Notes: a model not told the origin generated them from the letters alone. A stretch of DNA of 42,249 nt from Syntrophorhabdus sp. PtaB.Bin027 (GCA_002067585.1 MVQO01000235.1:1-42249); one strand, 5' to 3'; positions 1 to 8,167 are shown, counted from the first letter of the stretch. Translations and numbers: made by a program.

Positions 1-62
1 GAGGCAACAGTACCATACAGTGCAAGAAGCATTGCAATGAAGCTGATAATGATTTTTCTCAT
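1..62 (-). CDS. Secreted protein, N-terminus only (cut by window edge)
   Basis: The minus strand reads MRKIIISFIAMLLALYGTVA from an ATG at 62, a typical signal peptide (basic start, hydrophobic core, small residues at the end). A strong Shine-Dalgarno AGGGAGGA lies just upstream on the minus strand (about 68-76). The mature protein lies outside the window, so its function cannot be told. No gene is visible from 63 to 311. Confidence 0.6.
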   Translation of the reverse strand, partial: MRKIIISFIAMLLALYGTVA

Positions 63-311
63 GTCATCATCCTCCCTGATTATTGCAGAGATGTGCTGTG
101 CATACCCATCATATACACCCTCTGTGGCCCTGGATAGCATAGCTTCTTCCAGGAGTCAGCTTTATGATGAAAACAGCGGGTATGTTTTATTAAAATAGTA
201 TAACGCCTTTTTTACCTTTGGCAACAGAATTTAACTGTGGTTGGGGATGTGCTTGAAATGATTGGGTAGATATCATGCCTGTCCTCCCTTTTTCAGTAAA
301 ATCTTTCAGGG

Positions 312-461
312 ATTGCCTTTCACATGAGAAATCTCTTAACCGGGCAGAACAGGCATAAGGCTATCATCTGCCGGCAAGAACCATACTTTTTGGAACTTGT
401 CTGTTACATCCATCTCAACCCTGTAAGAGTTGCAGATTGTCTCAACCATTTCCAAGCTTAA
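312..461 (+). pseudogene. Remnant of a REP-associated tyrosine (Y1/IS200-type) transposase
   Basis: One frame reads MRNLLTG, then QNRHKAII, then YFLELVCYIHLNPVR and a stop at 459-461. The block LLELxRYIHLNPVRA is a hallmark of TnpA_REP/RAYT transposases. In the family the LLTG block is followed by FNRRHRRxGHLFQxRYK, so this copy has an internal deletion between LLTG and QNRHK. The N-terminal catalytic HUH part and the C-terminus are absent. It is a dead relic. The flanking gaps (63-311 and 462-667) show no further gene; 462-667 may hold more unrecognisable debris. Confidence 0.7.
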
Positions 462-667
462 CCGCTATGCTGACACCAGCATTGTACCCTTATGGAGGAA
501 AAGGAAGGGTTCTGGCAAAAAACAGGAGTTGAAACGATTCAGTTTTCTAAAAAATACAACCAGATTGTAAGGAAAAATGAGAAAAAATGCGGGAGTTGAA
601 ATAGTAGTGGGTGTACGTAATATTGTGATGGTTTATTTCGAATCCTTACTTTTGAAGAAGGCTGCCT

Positions 668-1987
668 TTATATCACTTCCCCCAAAAACATCGGAATGCC
701 CAATCTCTTCCTTTTTGTCTCTCCAGGAAGAAGAAACTTGCTCCGTTCCGATAAGTCTCCTCTTTCATTCAGATGTTGTGATGATTTATTGGCCAATAAG
801 CTGGAACCAAGACAGACCGTGTGCTTGCCGTATTTATTCCTAATCACATCTACGCTTTCAAATATCTTTCTGAACTTTTCTACTGCCAATACTTCACCGA
901 ATAGATCCAACTGAAGACTGCTTTGAGGTTTGAGTTTGAACAGGCAGACCCCTGTGGCCCGATATTCAAGAGCAGGATCAAATACTTCGTGGAATAATGG
1001 CCGAATGATCCTGATTATTTCATTAGGAAAGGCACTGGATCTACTCAGCTTAATCTCAGCACCACGATAATTGAAATCTTGGGTCTTAAGGAAAAAATAA
1101 AGCCTCATGGCTTCCAGTTTATAACGACGCGCTTTCATGCAGGCATTTTCAACATTTTTGGAAAGCTGAGAGAATACATACACCGGATCCCTCGAAGGAG
1201 GAGTAAAGGTTTTAACCTTTTGGATAGATGCATAATCTTCTTTTTCTTTGGTTTCCAGGGGAAGGACAAAATGACCGTTCAGTTCCTTCCAGATTTCCAG
1301 AAAGGGCCTGGTGAGTCTTTTTTTAATCCATTCTTCATTCTTTCTGGCATAGTCAAGGGCAGTGAACACCTTATTCTTATTCAAATAGGCTGTGGTCTGT
1401 GGACCAATACCCCATACTTTTTCTACCGGAAGCTTTTCCAAATACAGATGGATTTCTCTCGCCGGGATCACTGTGAGGCCAGCCGGTTTCTTCCATTTCG
1501 AGCCGATCTTGGCAATGATCTTATTGGGACCCAGCCCTACGGAAAAGGTGAAACCTAATTCTATAGCCAGATCCTTCTGGATGCGTTCTGCCATCATGGT
1601 ATAGTTCATCCTTAATGGTCGCCTGAGACCGGTTAAGTCAGCGAAGCATTCGTCAATGCTATATTCTTCCACTTCATTGGTGTAGCGTCGGACAATCTCA
1701 AACAGCCTTTTAGAAAGGAGGCAGTAGGTCTCGTAATCAGAAGGAAGGATGATTATCTGGGGGCAGAGCTTCTTTATTTCCGAGAGCCTCATGCCACGCT
1801 TCACCCCCATGGCCTTGGCTTCATAACTTAACGATGAAGCTATGCCCCGTTCTTTTCCAGTGATCAAAGGTTTCCCTTTATAACTCGGATTCCTTGCCTG
1901 TTCGCAGGAAGCAAAGAAAGCATCACCGTCGATGTGCACGATAGCACGGGGAAAAGAATACAGAGAAAGTGGTTGAGAGGTTAACAT
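668..1987 (-). CDS. Y-family DNA polymerase (DinB/UmuC-like)
   Basis: Error-prone translesion polymerase of 439 residues. The palm motif HIDGDAFFASCEQ (Asp20) and the catalytic YSIDECF (Asp112/Glu113) are intact, followed by the helix-hairpin-helix segment VWGIGPQT near 191 and a little-finger domain. A canonical beta-clamp-binding peptide QLDLF lies at about 359-363, so the protein should load on the sliding clamp. The ATG at 1987 comes 2 nt after the stop of the LexA-like gene and has no clear Shine-Dalgarno, which suggests translational coupling. Its partner upstream is a UmuD-like repressor, so it is expected to be damage-induced from the promoter at 2560-2588. Whether it behaves as Pol IV or as a UmuC-type enzyme cannot be settled from sequence. 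Confidence 0.92.
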   Translation of the reverse strand: MLTSQPLSLYSFPRAIVHIDGDAFFASCEQARNPSYKGKPLITGKERGIASSLSYEAKAMGVKRGMRLSEIKKLCPQIIILPSDYETYCLLSKRLFEIVRRYTNEVEEYSIDECFADLTGLRRPLRMNYTMMAERIQKDLAIELGFTFSVGLGPNKIIAKIGSKWKKPAGLTVIPAREIHLYLEKLPVEKVWGIGPQTTAYLNKNKVFTALDYARKNEEWIKKRLTRPFLEIWKELNGHFVLPLETKEKEDYASIQKVKTFTPPSRDPVYVFSQLSKNVENACMKARRYKLEAMRLYFFLKTQDFNYRGAEIKLSRSSAFPNEIIRIIRPLFHEVFDPALEYRATGVCLFKLKPQSSLQLDLFGEVLAVEKFRKIFESVDVIRNKYGKHTVCLGSSLLANKSSQHLNERGDLSERSKFLLPGETKRKRLGIPMFLGEVI

Positions 1988-1989
1988 GG

Positions 1990-2553
1990 TTAATATTTCC
2001 GGATCACTGCTTTTACCACAGCGGAGATCTTCAGCTCTTCTTTGGGATAGATTGGAGTATATTTTTTATTGGCAGGCTCCAGGTACATCTGATTTCCCTT
2101 CTGCCGTAAGTATTTCATCGTCCATTTACCATCCACTTCAGCAATGACAATGTCTCCGGGTTTTGCCTCGTTGGTCCTTTCCACCAACACCAGATCTTTG
2201 GGCATGATGCCAGCGTCAATCATGGAATTGCCGCTCACCTGTAAAATAAATGTAGCCTCTTTATTGCTGATGAGATATTCATCCAGGCTCATGGTATCCA
2301 GAAGTTCTTCTTCTGCCGGTGAAGGGAAGCCGGCTTCCACGACCCCTAGAATTTTGATTTCGCCAAAGATCCTTTTTGGTGCTATCTTTCCTGTGCTGTC
2401 CTTTTCAATGAGCCCTGCAGAAACCAGTTTATTGATAAGCTTGAATACGGCATTTTTGGATTTAAATCCGGTGAGCTTCATGATCTCTTGATAACTAGGC
2501 ATGCGCTTGGTATTCCTGTAGAAGTCAACGATTGCCCGGGAGTGTTTTTCCAT
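1990..2553 (-). CDS. lexA: LexA-family SOS repressor (S24/UmuD-type autoprotease)
   Basis: A 187-residue protein with an N-terminal winged helix-turn-helix (about 1-60) and a C-terminal S24 peptidase domain. The self-cleavage Ala-Gly bond is at 74-75 within VVEAGFPSPAEE, which resembles UmuD more than classical LexA. The catalytic Ser110 (SGNSMID) and Lys147 (WTMKYL) are both present. It should repress its own operon and cleave itself when stimulated by RecA filaments. The ATG at 2553 keeps the first helix of the DNA-binding domain; a GAGGG lies only 1 nt from it. The -10 element ends 6 nt upstream, so the mRNA probably begins at or near the start codon. It is co-transcribed with the Y-polymerase downstream. 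Confidence 0.9.
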   Translation of the reverse strand: MEKHSRAIVDFYRNTKRMPSYQEIMKLTGFKSKNAVFKLINKLVSAGLIEKDSTGKIAPKRIFGEIKILGVVEAGFPSPAEEELLDTMSLDEYLISNKEATFILQVSGNSMIDAGIMPKDLVLVERTNEAKPGDIVIAEVDGKWTMKYLRQKGNQMYLEPANKKYTPIYPKEELKISAVVKAVIRKY

Positions 2554-2559
2554 GCCCTC

Positions 2560-2588
2560 AGTATAGTGAACGAAAGTTCACTTGTCAA
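2560..2588 (-). promoter_or_regulatory. Sigma-70 promoter of lexA and the Y-polymerase gene
   Basis: On the minus strand TTGACA (2588-2583) and TATACT (2565-2560) are separated by exactly 17 nt. The match to consensus is near perfect. The last base of the -10 is 6 nt before the ATG at 2553, so the predicted transcript is leaderless. Confidence 0.8.
2565..2582. promoter_or_regulatory. LexA operator (SOS box)
   Basis: Perfect inverted repeat AGTGAAC-GAAA-GTTCACT (7-bp arms, 4-nt centre). The core GAAC-N4-GTTC is like the LexA box known in Gram-positives and several other phyla. It fills the spacer between -35 and -10 of the lexA promoter and touches the -35 of the divergent SRAP gene, so one bound dimer could silence both directions. 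Confidence 0.8.
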
Positions 2589-2610
2589 GAATTTTTTCAG
2601 GTTGTAGAAA
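2582..2610 (+). promoter_or_regulatory. Likely promoter of the SRAP gene
   Basis: TTGTCA (2582-2587), 17-nt spacer, TAGAAA (2605-2610). The -35 overlaps the edge of the LexA operator and is on the opposite strand to the lexA -35. The weak -10 lowers confidence. Confidence 0.45.
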
Positions 2611-2638
2611 TATCCAAAAAGCCGTATATTCACCTGAT

Positions 2639-3301
2639 ATGTGCGGACGATTTTCCAACTTCTCACCCCTTGATGTGCTCCGGAACAGGTTTAGAGTTGA
2701 TCCTCCTGATGAGCCGGTCTATCCACGGTATAATGCGGCGCCTGGGCAAAAACTTATAGTTATTCCCATGGATGACCCCCATAAGATGCATTTTTATAAA
2801 TGGGGGCTTATTCCATCCTGGGCCAGAGACCCAAAGATAGGCAATAGCTTAATTAATGCCCGCTCAGAAACCTTGAAGGAGAAACCAGCTTTCCGTGGAT
2901 CACTGAACAGGAGGCGATGCTTGGTATTGGCAGATGGCTTTTATGAATGGAAGACTACTTCGGGAAGGAAGGTTCCATATCGAGTAGAGTTGAGAGGCAG
3001 GGAGCCTTTTGCCATGGCCGGGCTCTGCAGCACATGGAAAGATCCAGATGGAAAAAGTATTGATACCTTTGCAATAGTAACCACCAATGCTAATGAAATA
3101 GTTGGAACTATCCATGACCGGATGCCGGTCATCTTTACACCAGAACAGGAATCGAAATGGATTGATCTGTCGTTTGATTTTCAGGAGGTAAATCAATACC
3201 TTCTACCTTATTCTGAAAATGATATGGAAATCTACCCCATCTCGACGTTGGTCAATAACCCGAAGAATGATATTCCTGAGATACTTGAACCCATTCGCTG
3301 A
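2639..3301 (+). CDS. SOS response-associated peptidase (SRAP/HMCES/YedK family)
   Basis: This 220-residue protein should shield abasic sites in single-stranded DNA by forming a covalent thiazolidine link with them. All family landmarks are present: MCGRF with catalytic Cys2, NARSET with Asn73, FYEW with Glu103 and TIHDRMPVI with His159. Because Cys2 must be N-terminal after Met removal, the ATG at 2639 is the right start, although the frame is open further upstream. No clear Shine-Dalgarno is visible. It is divergent from lexA and shares its operator region, which fits SOS control. HMCES/YedK proteins and translesion polymerases act on related lesions, so the locus is a coherent damage-tolerance unit. 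Confidence 0.93.
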   Translation: MCGRFSNFSPLDVLRNRFRVDPPDEPVYPRYNAAPGQKLIVIPMDDPHKMHFYKWGLIPSWARDPKIGNSLINARSETLKEKPAFRGSLNRRRCLVLADGFYEWKTTSGRKVPYRVELRGREPFAMAGLCSTWKDPDGKSIDTFAIVTTNANEIVGTIHDRMPVIFTPEQESKWIDLSFDFQEVNQYLLPYSENDMEIYPISTLVNNPKNDIPEILEPIR

Positions 3302-3531
3302 CCCATAGAAGTCGCTCCTGGAAAATATCTGTAGCATCTGACCGAATATGTTGCTAAACTGGTTCATGGCGCTCTTCCTCAAGGTGGTGTCGAGTTGATT
3401 GTGTCTTTTTGGAGCTGTACCTGAAATCGTATATTGAGCAGATGGGAGAAAAGATATCCTGACATTGCCAATATGAGCTATCCACCCTGAGTGGCCTGAT
3501 TTTATAATACTTTCAAGCGAGTTTTTTAACC

Positions 3532-4674
3532 ATGGATCTGTACATTAGCAGTGACCTGACAGACATACAGAAAGCAGTAAGCGAATTCTGCGAAAAAGAG
3601 TTTAGCCAGGAATACCTCCAGCGGTACGAGGACGAGCACAACTATCCAAGAGAACTCTATGAGAAAATCGGCACACTGGGGTTTATCGGGGTTGGTTTTT
3701 CTGAAGACATAGGTGGGGCAGGATATGGGGCGCTTGGACACGTAGTGGCCGTCACAGAGATGTGCAGGAAATTGCCGGGCATGGGGATGGCCATGAGCCT
3801 TGGATATATCCCCAGCTTTGTCGTTGATATCTCAGGAACGAAGGAGCAGAGAGAAAAGTATATACGCCCGCTTATAGAGGGCAAGTATGTGGCTGCTTTT
3901 AGCGTTACAGAACCTGATGCTGGCAGCGATATCAGCGTTTTGAAAACCAGAATGGAGGAAAAAAATGACTGTTTTGTTGTGAACGGTTCGAAGATATTCA
4001 CAACCAATGCAGGATATGCTGATTTCTATACACTCCTTGCCATGGATGGAAATAGCTTTACAGCTTTGCTTTTCGATAAAACAGTGATCGATGACAATGG
4101 CCCCAGGCGTTTTGAGATAAATGATCTTGGCAGGAAGATGGGAATTAACACAACCATGTCAGGGGAACTTGTCTTGAGCGATTTTCACGTACCGAAGGAG
4201 TGCGTCCTCGGCGAGCGGGGTAAAGGTAAAAAAACCGCACTTGCTGCATTTGAACTCAGCAGGGTAGTGATTGCAGGGCAGGCATTTGGCGGTATGCTTT
4301 ACGGCTATGAAAGAGCGGTAGATTACGCAAAGAAGAGAAAGCAGTTTGGAAACTCCATAATAAAATTCCAGTCAATAGAGCATGATCTGGTAGATATGTA
4401 TGTAGAAATAGAAAAATGCCGAAATCTTCTATACAGGACAGCCTGGCTCTACGACAGGAAAGATCCGGAGTCGAATAAATATGCCTCCATGGTAAAACTG
4501 ACCATACCGGAAAACGCGATTTCGGTTTTGAACAGATGCATAGATGTTTTTGGTGGCTATGGATATATGCGTGACCAGGGGCTTGAAGGAGCACTCAGGG
4601 ATATTCGTATAACCTCCATATACGAAGGCACCAACAAGATACAGAAGAATGTCATAGCAAGAATGCTTTACTGA
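3532..4674 (+). CDS. Acyl-CoA dehydrogenase
   Basis: FAD-dependent alpha,beta-dehydrogenase of acyl-CoA esters, 380 residues, full length for the family. The N-terminal helical domain is followed by the flavin-binding strand region AFSVTEPDAGSDIS (about 122-135) and the C-terminal helical domain. The catalytic base is most likely Glu365 in SIYEGTNKIQ, the position used by short- and medium-chain enzymes. The substrate chain length cannot be read from sequence. No electron-transfer flavoprotein genes are adjacent. A TATAAT lies at 3503-3508 in the otherwise empty 230-nt gap upstream, but no good -35 or Shine-Dalgarno is seen. A short hairpin (GCTTTC-GAG-GAAAGC, 4685-4699) follows the gene without a T-tract. 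Confidence 0.93.
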   Translation: MDLYISSDLTDIQKAVSEFCEKEFSQEYLQRYEDEHNYPRELYEKIGTLGFIGVGFSEDIGGAGYGALGHVVAVTEMCRKLPGMGMAMSLGYIPSFVVDISGTKEQREKYIRPLIEGKYVAAFSVTEPDAGSDISVLKTRMEEKNDCFVVNGSKIFTTNAGYADFYTLLAMDGNSFTALLFDKTVIDDNGPRRFEINDLGRKMGINTTMSGELVLSDFHVPKECVLGERGKGKKTALAAFELSRVVIAGQAFGGMLYGYERAVDYAKKRKQFGNSIIKFQSIEHDLVDMYVEIEKCRNLLYRTAWLYDRKDPESNKYASMVKLTIPENAISVLNRCIDVFGGYGYMRDQGLEGALRDIRITSIYEGTNKIQKNVIARMLY

Positions 4675-4725
4675 TTCAGTGCCTGCTTTCGAGGAAAGCC
4701 TGAAGAATTGTCCCGTTATTTCCGA

Positions 4726-5370
4726 TTACTCCCTGTATGAACCGGCGAAATCGACAACGCACATAGTCCTGTAAGATTTATGGGGGCCGCATGCAACGCC
4801 CACGACGAGAAAGTCTCTTTCAAAGATATATTTCTCACCTTCTTTGCCAGCAGCACCCTCGTCAATAGCCATCTTTGCCACGAGGGCAGCGCCTTCCAAA
4901 TACCCGTATCCCAGATATTCACCAAACTTGCCTCCTGGCTGGCCGCAGCAGTTCATTCGCTCGAGTGTGGATTTTCCATCCTTATCCCTATGACCGGTGA
5001 GGCCCTCCGGCCCACGGTCATTTACTAAATTACGGGCTGCCAGACTCAATCCTTTTGATGTTCTGAAGGCTGGCAAGGGTTCCTTTTTTTCAACGAAAAG
5101 GATTGTCTCCTCCAATCCTTCACTCCACTGAGGACTCCCCCTCAAGCTTTTCAGAAACTCGGCGTATTGCCGGGGGTTTGTCCTGATAGCATTCAGTTCT
5201 ACAATGACTTCTTTTTCCATGTTGGTCAGGAAGGATGCATCTCTCACCCCTGTATTGAGCGGGATCCGTGAGTCAGGTATGTCTACGGTCACCACAAGAG
5301 GAACAGAGCATGCCCATATACCTGCAGCCACGATCAGAATAAGGAACACCTTAAAATACTGAACAGTCAT
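4726..5370 (-). CDS. CAP/SCP-domain lipoprotein
   Basis: A 214-residue exported protein. Its N-terminus MTVQYFKVFLILIVAAGIWAC ends in a lipobox (GIWA-C, Cys21), so it should be lipid-anchored after signal peptidase II cleavage. The rest matches the bacterial CAP (SCP/PR-1) fold: LNAIRTNPRQYAEFL near the start, GLSLAARNLVND, a central His in GLTGHRDKDG, GEYLGYG and a closing VGVACGPH. The biochemical role of bacterial CAP proteins is mostly unknown. A good Shine-Dalgarno (GGAGAGGT) precedes the ATG. It is the last gene of a leftward cluster fmdB-like, arsC-like, CAP, with a 16-nt gap to the preceding gene. Confidence 0.8.
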   Translation of the reverse strand: MTVQYFKVFLILIVAAGIWACSVPLVVTVDIPDSRIPLNTGVRDASFLTNMEKEVIVELNAIRTNPRQYAEFLKSLRGSPQWSEGLEETILFVEKKEPLPAFRTSKGLSLAARNLVNDRGPEGLTGHRDKDGKSTLERMNCCGQPGGKFGEYLGYGYLEGAALVAKMAIDEGAAGKEGEKYIFERDFLVVGVACGPHKSYRTMCVVDFAGSYRE

Positions 5371-5386
5371 TTTGAGTCACCTCTCC

Positions 5387-5735
5387 TTATGGCTGATCCA
5401 CCCACTCCTTCCAAACGTGTGGGGCATACCCGACCGTTGCCTTGCCCCTGTTTCTTACAATGGGGGTTTTAAACAGAAGCGGTTTGCCCATTAATTCTTC
5501 CTCGACGTTGTGAGTGAGATATTCGAGATTTAGCCTTTTATACTCCTTGCCTTCGCGGTCAATGAGAGCATCTATGCCGAAAACTGCTTTTACAGAATTC
5601 AGTTCTCCCTGACTCAGCCCTTTTTCTGCTAGATTTACGAACTGAAAGGGTATGCCTCTCTCCTTGAAATACCTCTGCGCCTTTTTTTGTTTCCTGGCAT
5701 TTAAGGGTGCCAAAAATCTGGATGTTTATGCCCAC
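5387..5735 (-). pseudogene. ArsC/Spx-like thioredoxin-fold protein, frameshifted at an A7 run
   Basis: Residues after the shift (KKAQRYFKERGIPFQFVNL to the stop at 5387) match the ArsC/Spx/YffB family. The usual N-terminus with the active-site Cys is present upstream in another frame as INIQIFGTLKCQETKK, from a probable GTG at 5735-5733. The two parts join exactly at a run of seven A on the minus strand (T7 at 5682-5688). One more A, or two fewer, would restore a normal family member reading KCQETKKAQRYFKERGI. A TTG at 5713 could start only the shorter, Cys-less form. The call could be a true pseudogene, a sequencing error, or a gene rescued by slippage on the A-run. It lies 29 nt after the fmdB-like gene. 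Confidence 0.75.
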
Positions 5736-5764
5736 CGGGGTTCACGACCCCTTTAACAGTGGCT

Positions 5765-5965
5765 TCAGCTATGGCCCGGTGCCGAATGGGCAGAACCGCC
5801 TGATGTTACTCCTTTGGAGTTTCCAGAACAAAATGCAGAAAAGATTTTTTCAGGGTTGTCTGCACTGCATTTTGGACAGCACAGCTCTTCATTGCTTTCT
5901 CCAATCTTTTGTAATACCTCAAATCTTTCCTTGCAGCTTCTGCATTCGTACTCATACATTGGCAT
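5765..5965 (-). CDS. FmdB-family zinc-ribbon protein
   Basis: Small 66-residue protein beginning MPMYEYECRSCKERFEVLQ, with the two CxxC pairs (YECRSC and CCPKC) that bind zinc in the FmdB regulatory protein family. The tail is Gly/Ser/His-rich and low in complexity, as usual for the family. The frame is open upstream, but ATG 5965 is chosen because GAGG lies 8 nt before it and the family starts with MPxYEYxC. FmdB was named as a putative regulator of formamidase/amidase genes; its molecular role is not established. It heads a small leftward operon. Confidence 0.85.
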   Translation of the reverse strand: MPMYEYECRSCKERFEVLQKIGESNEELCCPKCSADNPEKIFSAFCSGNSKGVTSGGSAHSAPGHS

Positions 5966-6171
5966 GGTTTTGTCCTCCATTGGTGAAGTCAGATCATGAT
6001 ATATAGTATATTCAAGAAGCAGCAAAAAAGAAAGAGCGGAGATATTCGAGGGATGAGTGGATACTGTTCTGCAAATCCGAAAAAAGACGGAGGAAAAAAC
6101 TCTCCAGAAAGTACCGACATAAGGTTTCTGAATGACCTGGGGTATACTATGAGAGAAACAGGAGTAATGGT

Positions 6172-6444
6172 TTGACTGGAAGAAAGCCCTGCCAGGAGTT
6201 CCATCTCACCCCGAGGGGCTGGATTTCCGGTACACGCATGGAATGTGGAGTTATCCAGGGTGAAATAATAGATCGTCCCCCTGAGGCGATCGAAACCTGG
6301 CTGGAGGAAATGGTTCTGTCCTATCTTCACTGTGCTGATGTGTATTCATGGCGCCTGATCTGGTTTGATCCCACAATGACAGAGGGAGAGAGAAAGAAGA
6401 TAAGGTCCCGGTTTGAGAAGCCTTCAGATGAGTTTCCTGGATGA
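6172..6444 (+). CDS. Small conserved-looking protein of unknown function
   Basis: A 90-residue hydrophilic protein with no family I recognise. The sequence is balanced and protein-like, with many charged residues and several tryptophans (GWISGTRM, ETWLEEM, YSWRLIWFDP), no signal peptide and no membrane segment. No ATG is available between the upstream in-frame stop (6133-6135) and residue 23. The TTG at 6172 is chosen because AGGAG (6160-6164) lies 7 nt before it. It stands alone between the divergent fmdB-like gene and the flavin oxidoreductase gene (112 nt downstream). Confidence 0.6.
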   Translation: MTGRKPCQEFHLTPRGWISGTRMECGVIQGEIIDRPPEAIETWLEEMVLSYLHCADVYSWRLIWFDPTMTEGERKKIRSRFEKPSDEFPG

Positions 6445-6555
6445 GGTTACGGGGCTATTAATTGTTGCTTCAAATAAATCGGGATCATTGATGTGCAAAC
6501 CAGCCGTATACATGGTACAATGGGCAAAAATCAGACCGTGATGAGGAGACAGAAC

Positions 6556-7662
6556 ATGTCGAAGCTTTTCGAAACAACAACCATAAAAAACCTGATTCTG
6601 CCAAACCGGTTTGTTCGGTCAGCTACCTGGGAAGGCTTGGCTGCTGATGATGGGGCTGTTACTCAAAGGTTGATTGATGTTGCTGTAAGGCTTGCTCTGG
6701 GTGGGGTTGGGCTGATTATTTCCGGCCACGCATATATAAGCAGAGAAGGCCAGGCAGGGTTATGGCAGCTCGGTGTCTATTCTGATGAGCTTATCCCGGG
6801 CCTGACAGAAATGACAAAGGCGGTTCACCAGAGGGGAGGAAAAATTGCAATGCAACTGGCCCATGCAGGCTCCAAGGCTGCATCACATCTAAGCGGGCTC
6901 GATCCTATTGGGCCATCAACTGCAGAAATAGGAGGCAGCCACATTGGAAAGGAGATGAATAAAAAAGATATTGAGAAGGTTATCCAGGCATTTGCTGCTG
7001 CTGCGCTTCGGGCAAAAAGGGCAGGTTTTGATGCAATCCAGATTCACGGGGCACACGGATACCTTGTGAGCCAGTTTTTATCGCCATATTTCAACAGAAG
7101 AACAGATGAGTATGGAGGAAGTATCCAGAACAGGACGCGATTCGTAGTGGAGCTTCTTGAAGCAGTGCGTAAAGCAGTGGGGAGTGAATTCCCTGTTTTT
7201 ATAAAGCTCAACTCGGAAGATTTTTTACCCAATGGGCTCACAGTGGATGAAATGATCAGTGCCTCTGAGATTCTTGAGAAGGCGGGCATGGACAGCATCG
7301 AGATGAGCGGTGGCACCTTTCTCTCCGGGAAAAACTATCCTTCACGTCAGGGCAAGCCCGGCCAAGGCGAACATGAAGCATATTATGAGGCTGCAGCAAG
7401 ACGATGTAAGAAGGCGCTTAAAATTCCGCTTATGCTCGTGGGTGGTTTGAGGACTTTTGAAACAGCCGAGAGGTTGGTTTTGGAGAATGTGGCAGACTAC
7501 ATAGCCATGTGTAGGCCTTTCATAAGGGAACCAGAGCTCGTGAACCGCTGGAAGTCCGGTGACAGGAAACCGGCTTTGTGTATTTCAGACAGCGGATGCT
7601 TTAGGCCTGGTTTTGAAGGGAAAGGTGTGCACTGTGTTGTTGAAGGTCGCCTTACGTCTTAA
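6556..7662 (+). CDS. NADH:flavin oxidoreductase (old yellow enzyme family)
   Basis: A 368-residue single-domain FMN TIM-barrel reductase. It shows PNRFVRSATWEG at the start, AMQLAHAGSKA, the family signature QIHGAHGYLVSQFLSP, the characteristic NRRTDEYGGS loop, and VGGLRTFETAE followed by the C-terminal phosphate-binding region. It has only the barrel domain, so it lacks the Fe-S/FAD extension of 2,4-dienoyl-CoA reductase or enoate reductase. The start at 6556 (MSKLFETTTIKN) has AGGAG 7 nt upstream; the frame extends 21 codons further but that part is unlike the family. Substrate unknown; the family reduces activated C=C bonds. Its 3' end overlaps the convergent CoA-binding gene by 11 nt. Confidence 0.9.
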   Translation: MSKLFETTTIKNLILPNRFVRSATWEGLAADDGAVTQRLIDVAVRLALGGVGLIISGHAYISREGQAGLWQLGVYSDELIPGLTEMTKAVHQRGGKIAMQLAHAGSKAASHLSGLDPIGPSTAEIGGSHIGKEMNKKDIEKVIQAFAAAALRAKRAGFDAIQIHGAHGYLVSQFLSPYFNRRTDEYGGSIQNRTRFVVELLEAVRKAVGSEFPVFIKLNSEDFLPNGLTVDEMISASEILEKAGMDSIEMSGGTFLSGKNYPSRQGKPGQGEHEAYYEAAARRCKKALKIPLMLVGGLRTFETAERLVLENVADYIAMCRPFIREPELVNRWKSGDRKPALCISDSGCFRPGFEGKGVHCVVEGRLTS

Positions 7663-8062
7663 ACAATCGTGTGTGTTCCATCTTGATGCAAAGATTCTGG
7701 ACAAAATCTATGCCGTTCGCCTCAGCAATTGCCCTTGCTTCATCGTTGATTATGTCAAGCTGAAGCCATATTACTTTGGGTTTCAGTTTTATTGCCTCCT
7801 TAACAATGGGAACGGTATGTTCTGCCTGCATAAAAATGTCAACAACATCGACTTTTTCCAATATGTCTGTTAATGATTTGTACGATTTTTCACCGAGTAT
7901 GTTTTCGTATCGTGGGTTAACAGGGATTACCCTGTAGCCATGCTCCATCATGTACCGTGCAACACGGTTGCTCGGCTTGTTGTTTCCTGGTGAAAGCCCC
8001 ACCATTGCAATGGTTTTTGCTGATAAGAGAATCTCTTTTTTTTTCTCGTCCGAAAGCTCCAT
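7652..8062 (-). CDS. CoA-binding domain protein (YccU-like)
   Basis: A 136-residue stand-alone CoA-binding Rossmann domain, like the N-terminal nucleotide domain of succinyl-CoA synthetase alpha chains. It shows AKTIAMVGLSPGNNKPS (glycine-rich loop), VARYMMEHGYRVIPVNP, VDIFMQAEHT, PKVIWLQLDI and FVQNLCIKMEH. The enzyme activity of these single-domain proteins is unknown. The ATG at 8062 is chosen because GGAGG lies 5 nt upstream; a TTG four codons earlier is less likely. It is convergent with the flavin oxidoreductase gene. Confidence 0.88.
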   Translation of the reverse strand: MELSDEKKKEILLSAKTIAMVGLSPGNNKPSNRVARYMMEHGYRVIPVNPRYENILGEKSYKSLTDILEKVDVVDIFMQAEHTVPIVKEAIKLKPKVIWLQLDIINDEARAIAEANGIDFVQNLCIKMEHTRLFKT

Positions 8063-8096
8063 AGCGACCTCCAAAGATGCACGACCTTTTTCTATC

Positions 8097-8124
8097 TTGA
8101 AAAACAGATGTCATTGATTATACT
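8097..8124 (+). promoter_or_regulatory. Likely promoter of the secreted-protein gene at 8168
   Basis: TTGAAA (8097-8102), 16-nt spacer, TATACT (8119-8124). This leaves a leader of about 35 nt with an AGGAGGT Shine-Dalgarno before the ATG. Confidence 0.5.
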
Positions 8125-8167
8125 TTAATACCTATGAAAAAACAAAATTCAACAGGAGGTCGAATTT

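Noticed and set aside
577..914. Short plus-strand frames before and within the Y-polymerase gene
   Set aside because: They are antisense to the 3' end of the polymerase gene or run over intergenic debris, without ribosome sites or family features.
5989..6330. 113-codon minus-strand open frame opposite the small gene at 6172
   Set aside because: No ribosome site, Cys/Phe/Pro-rich unlikely composition, and it runs into the fmdB-like gene region; the plus-strand frame is more protein-like.
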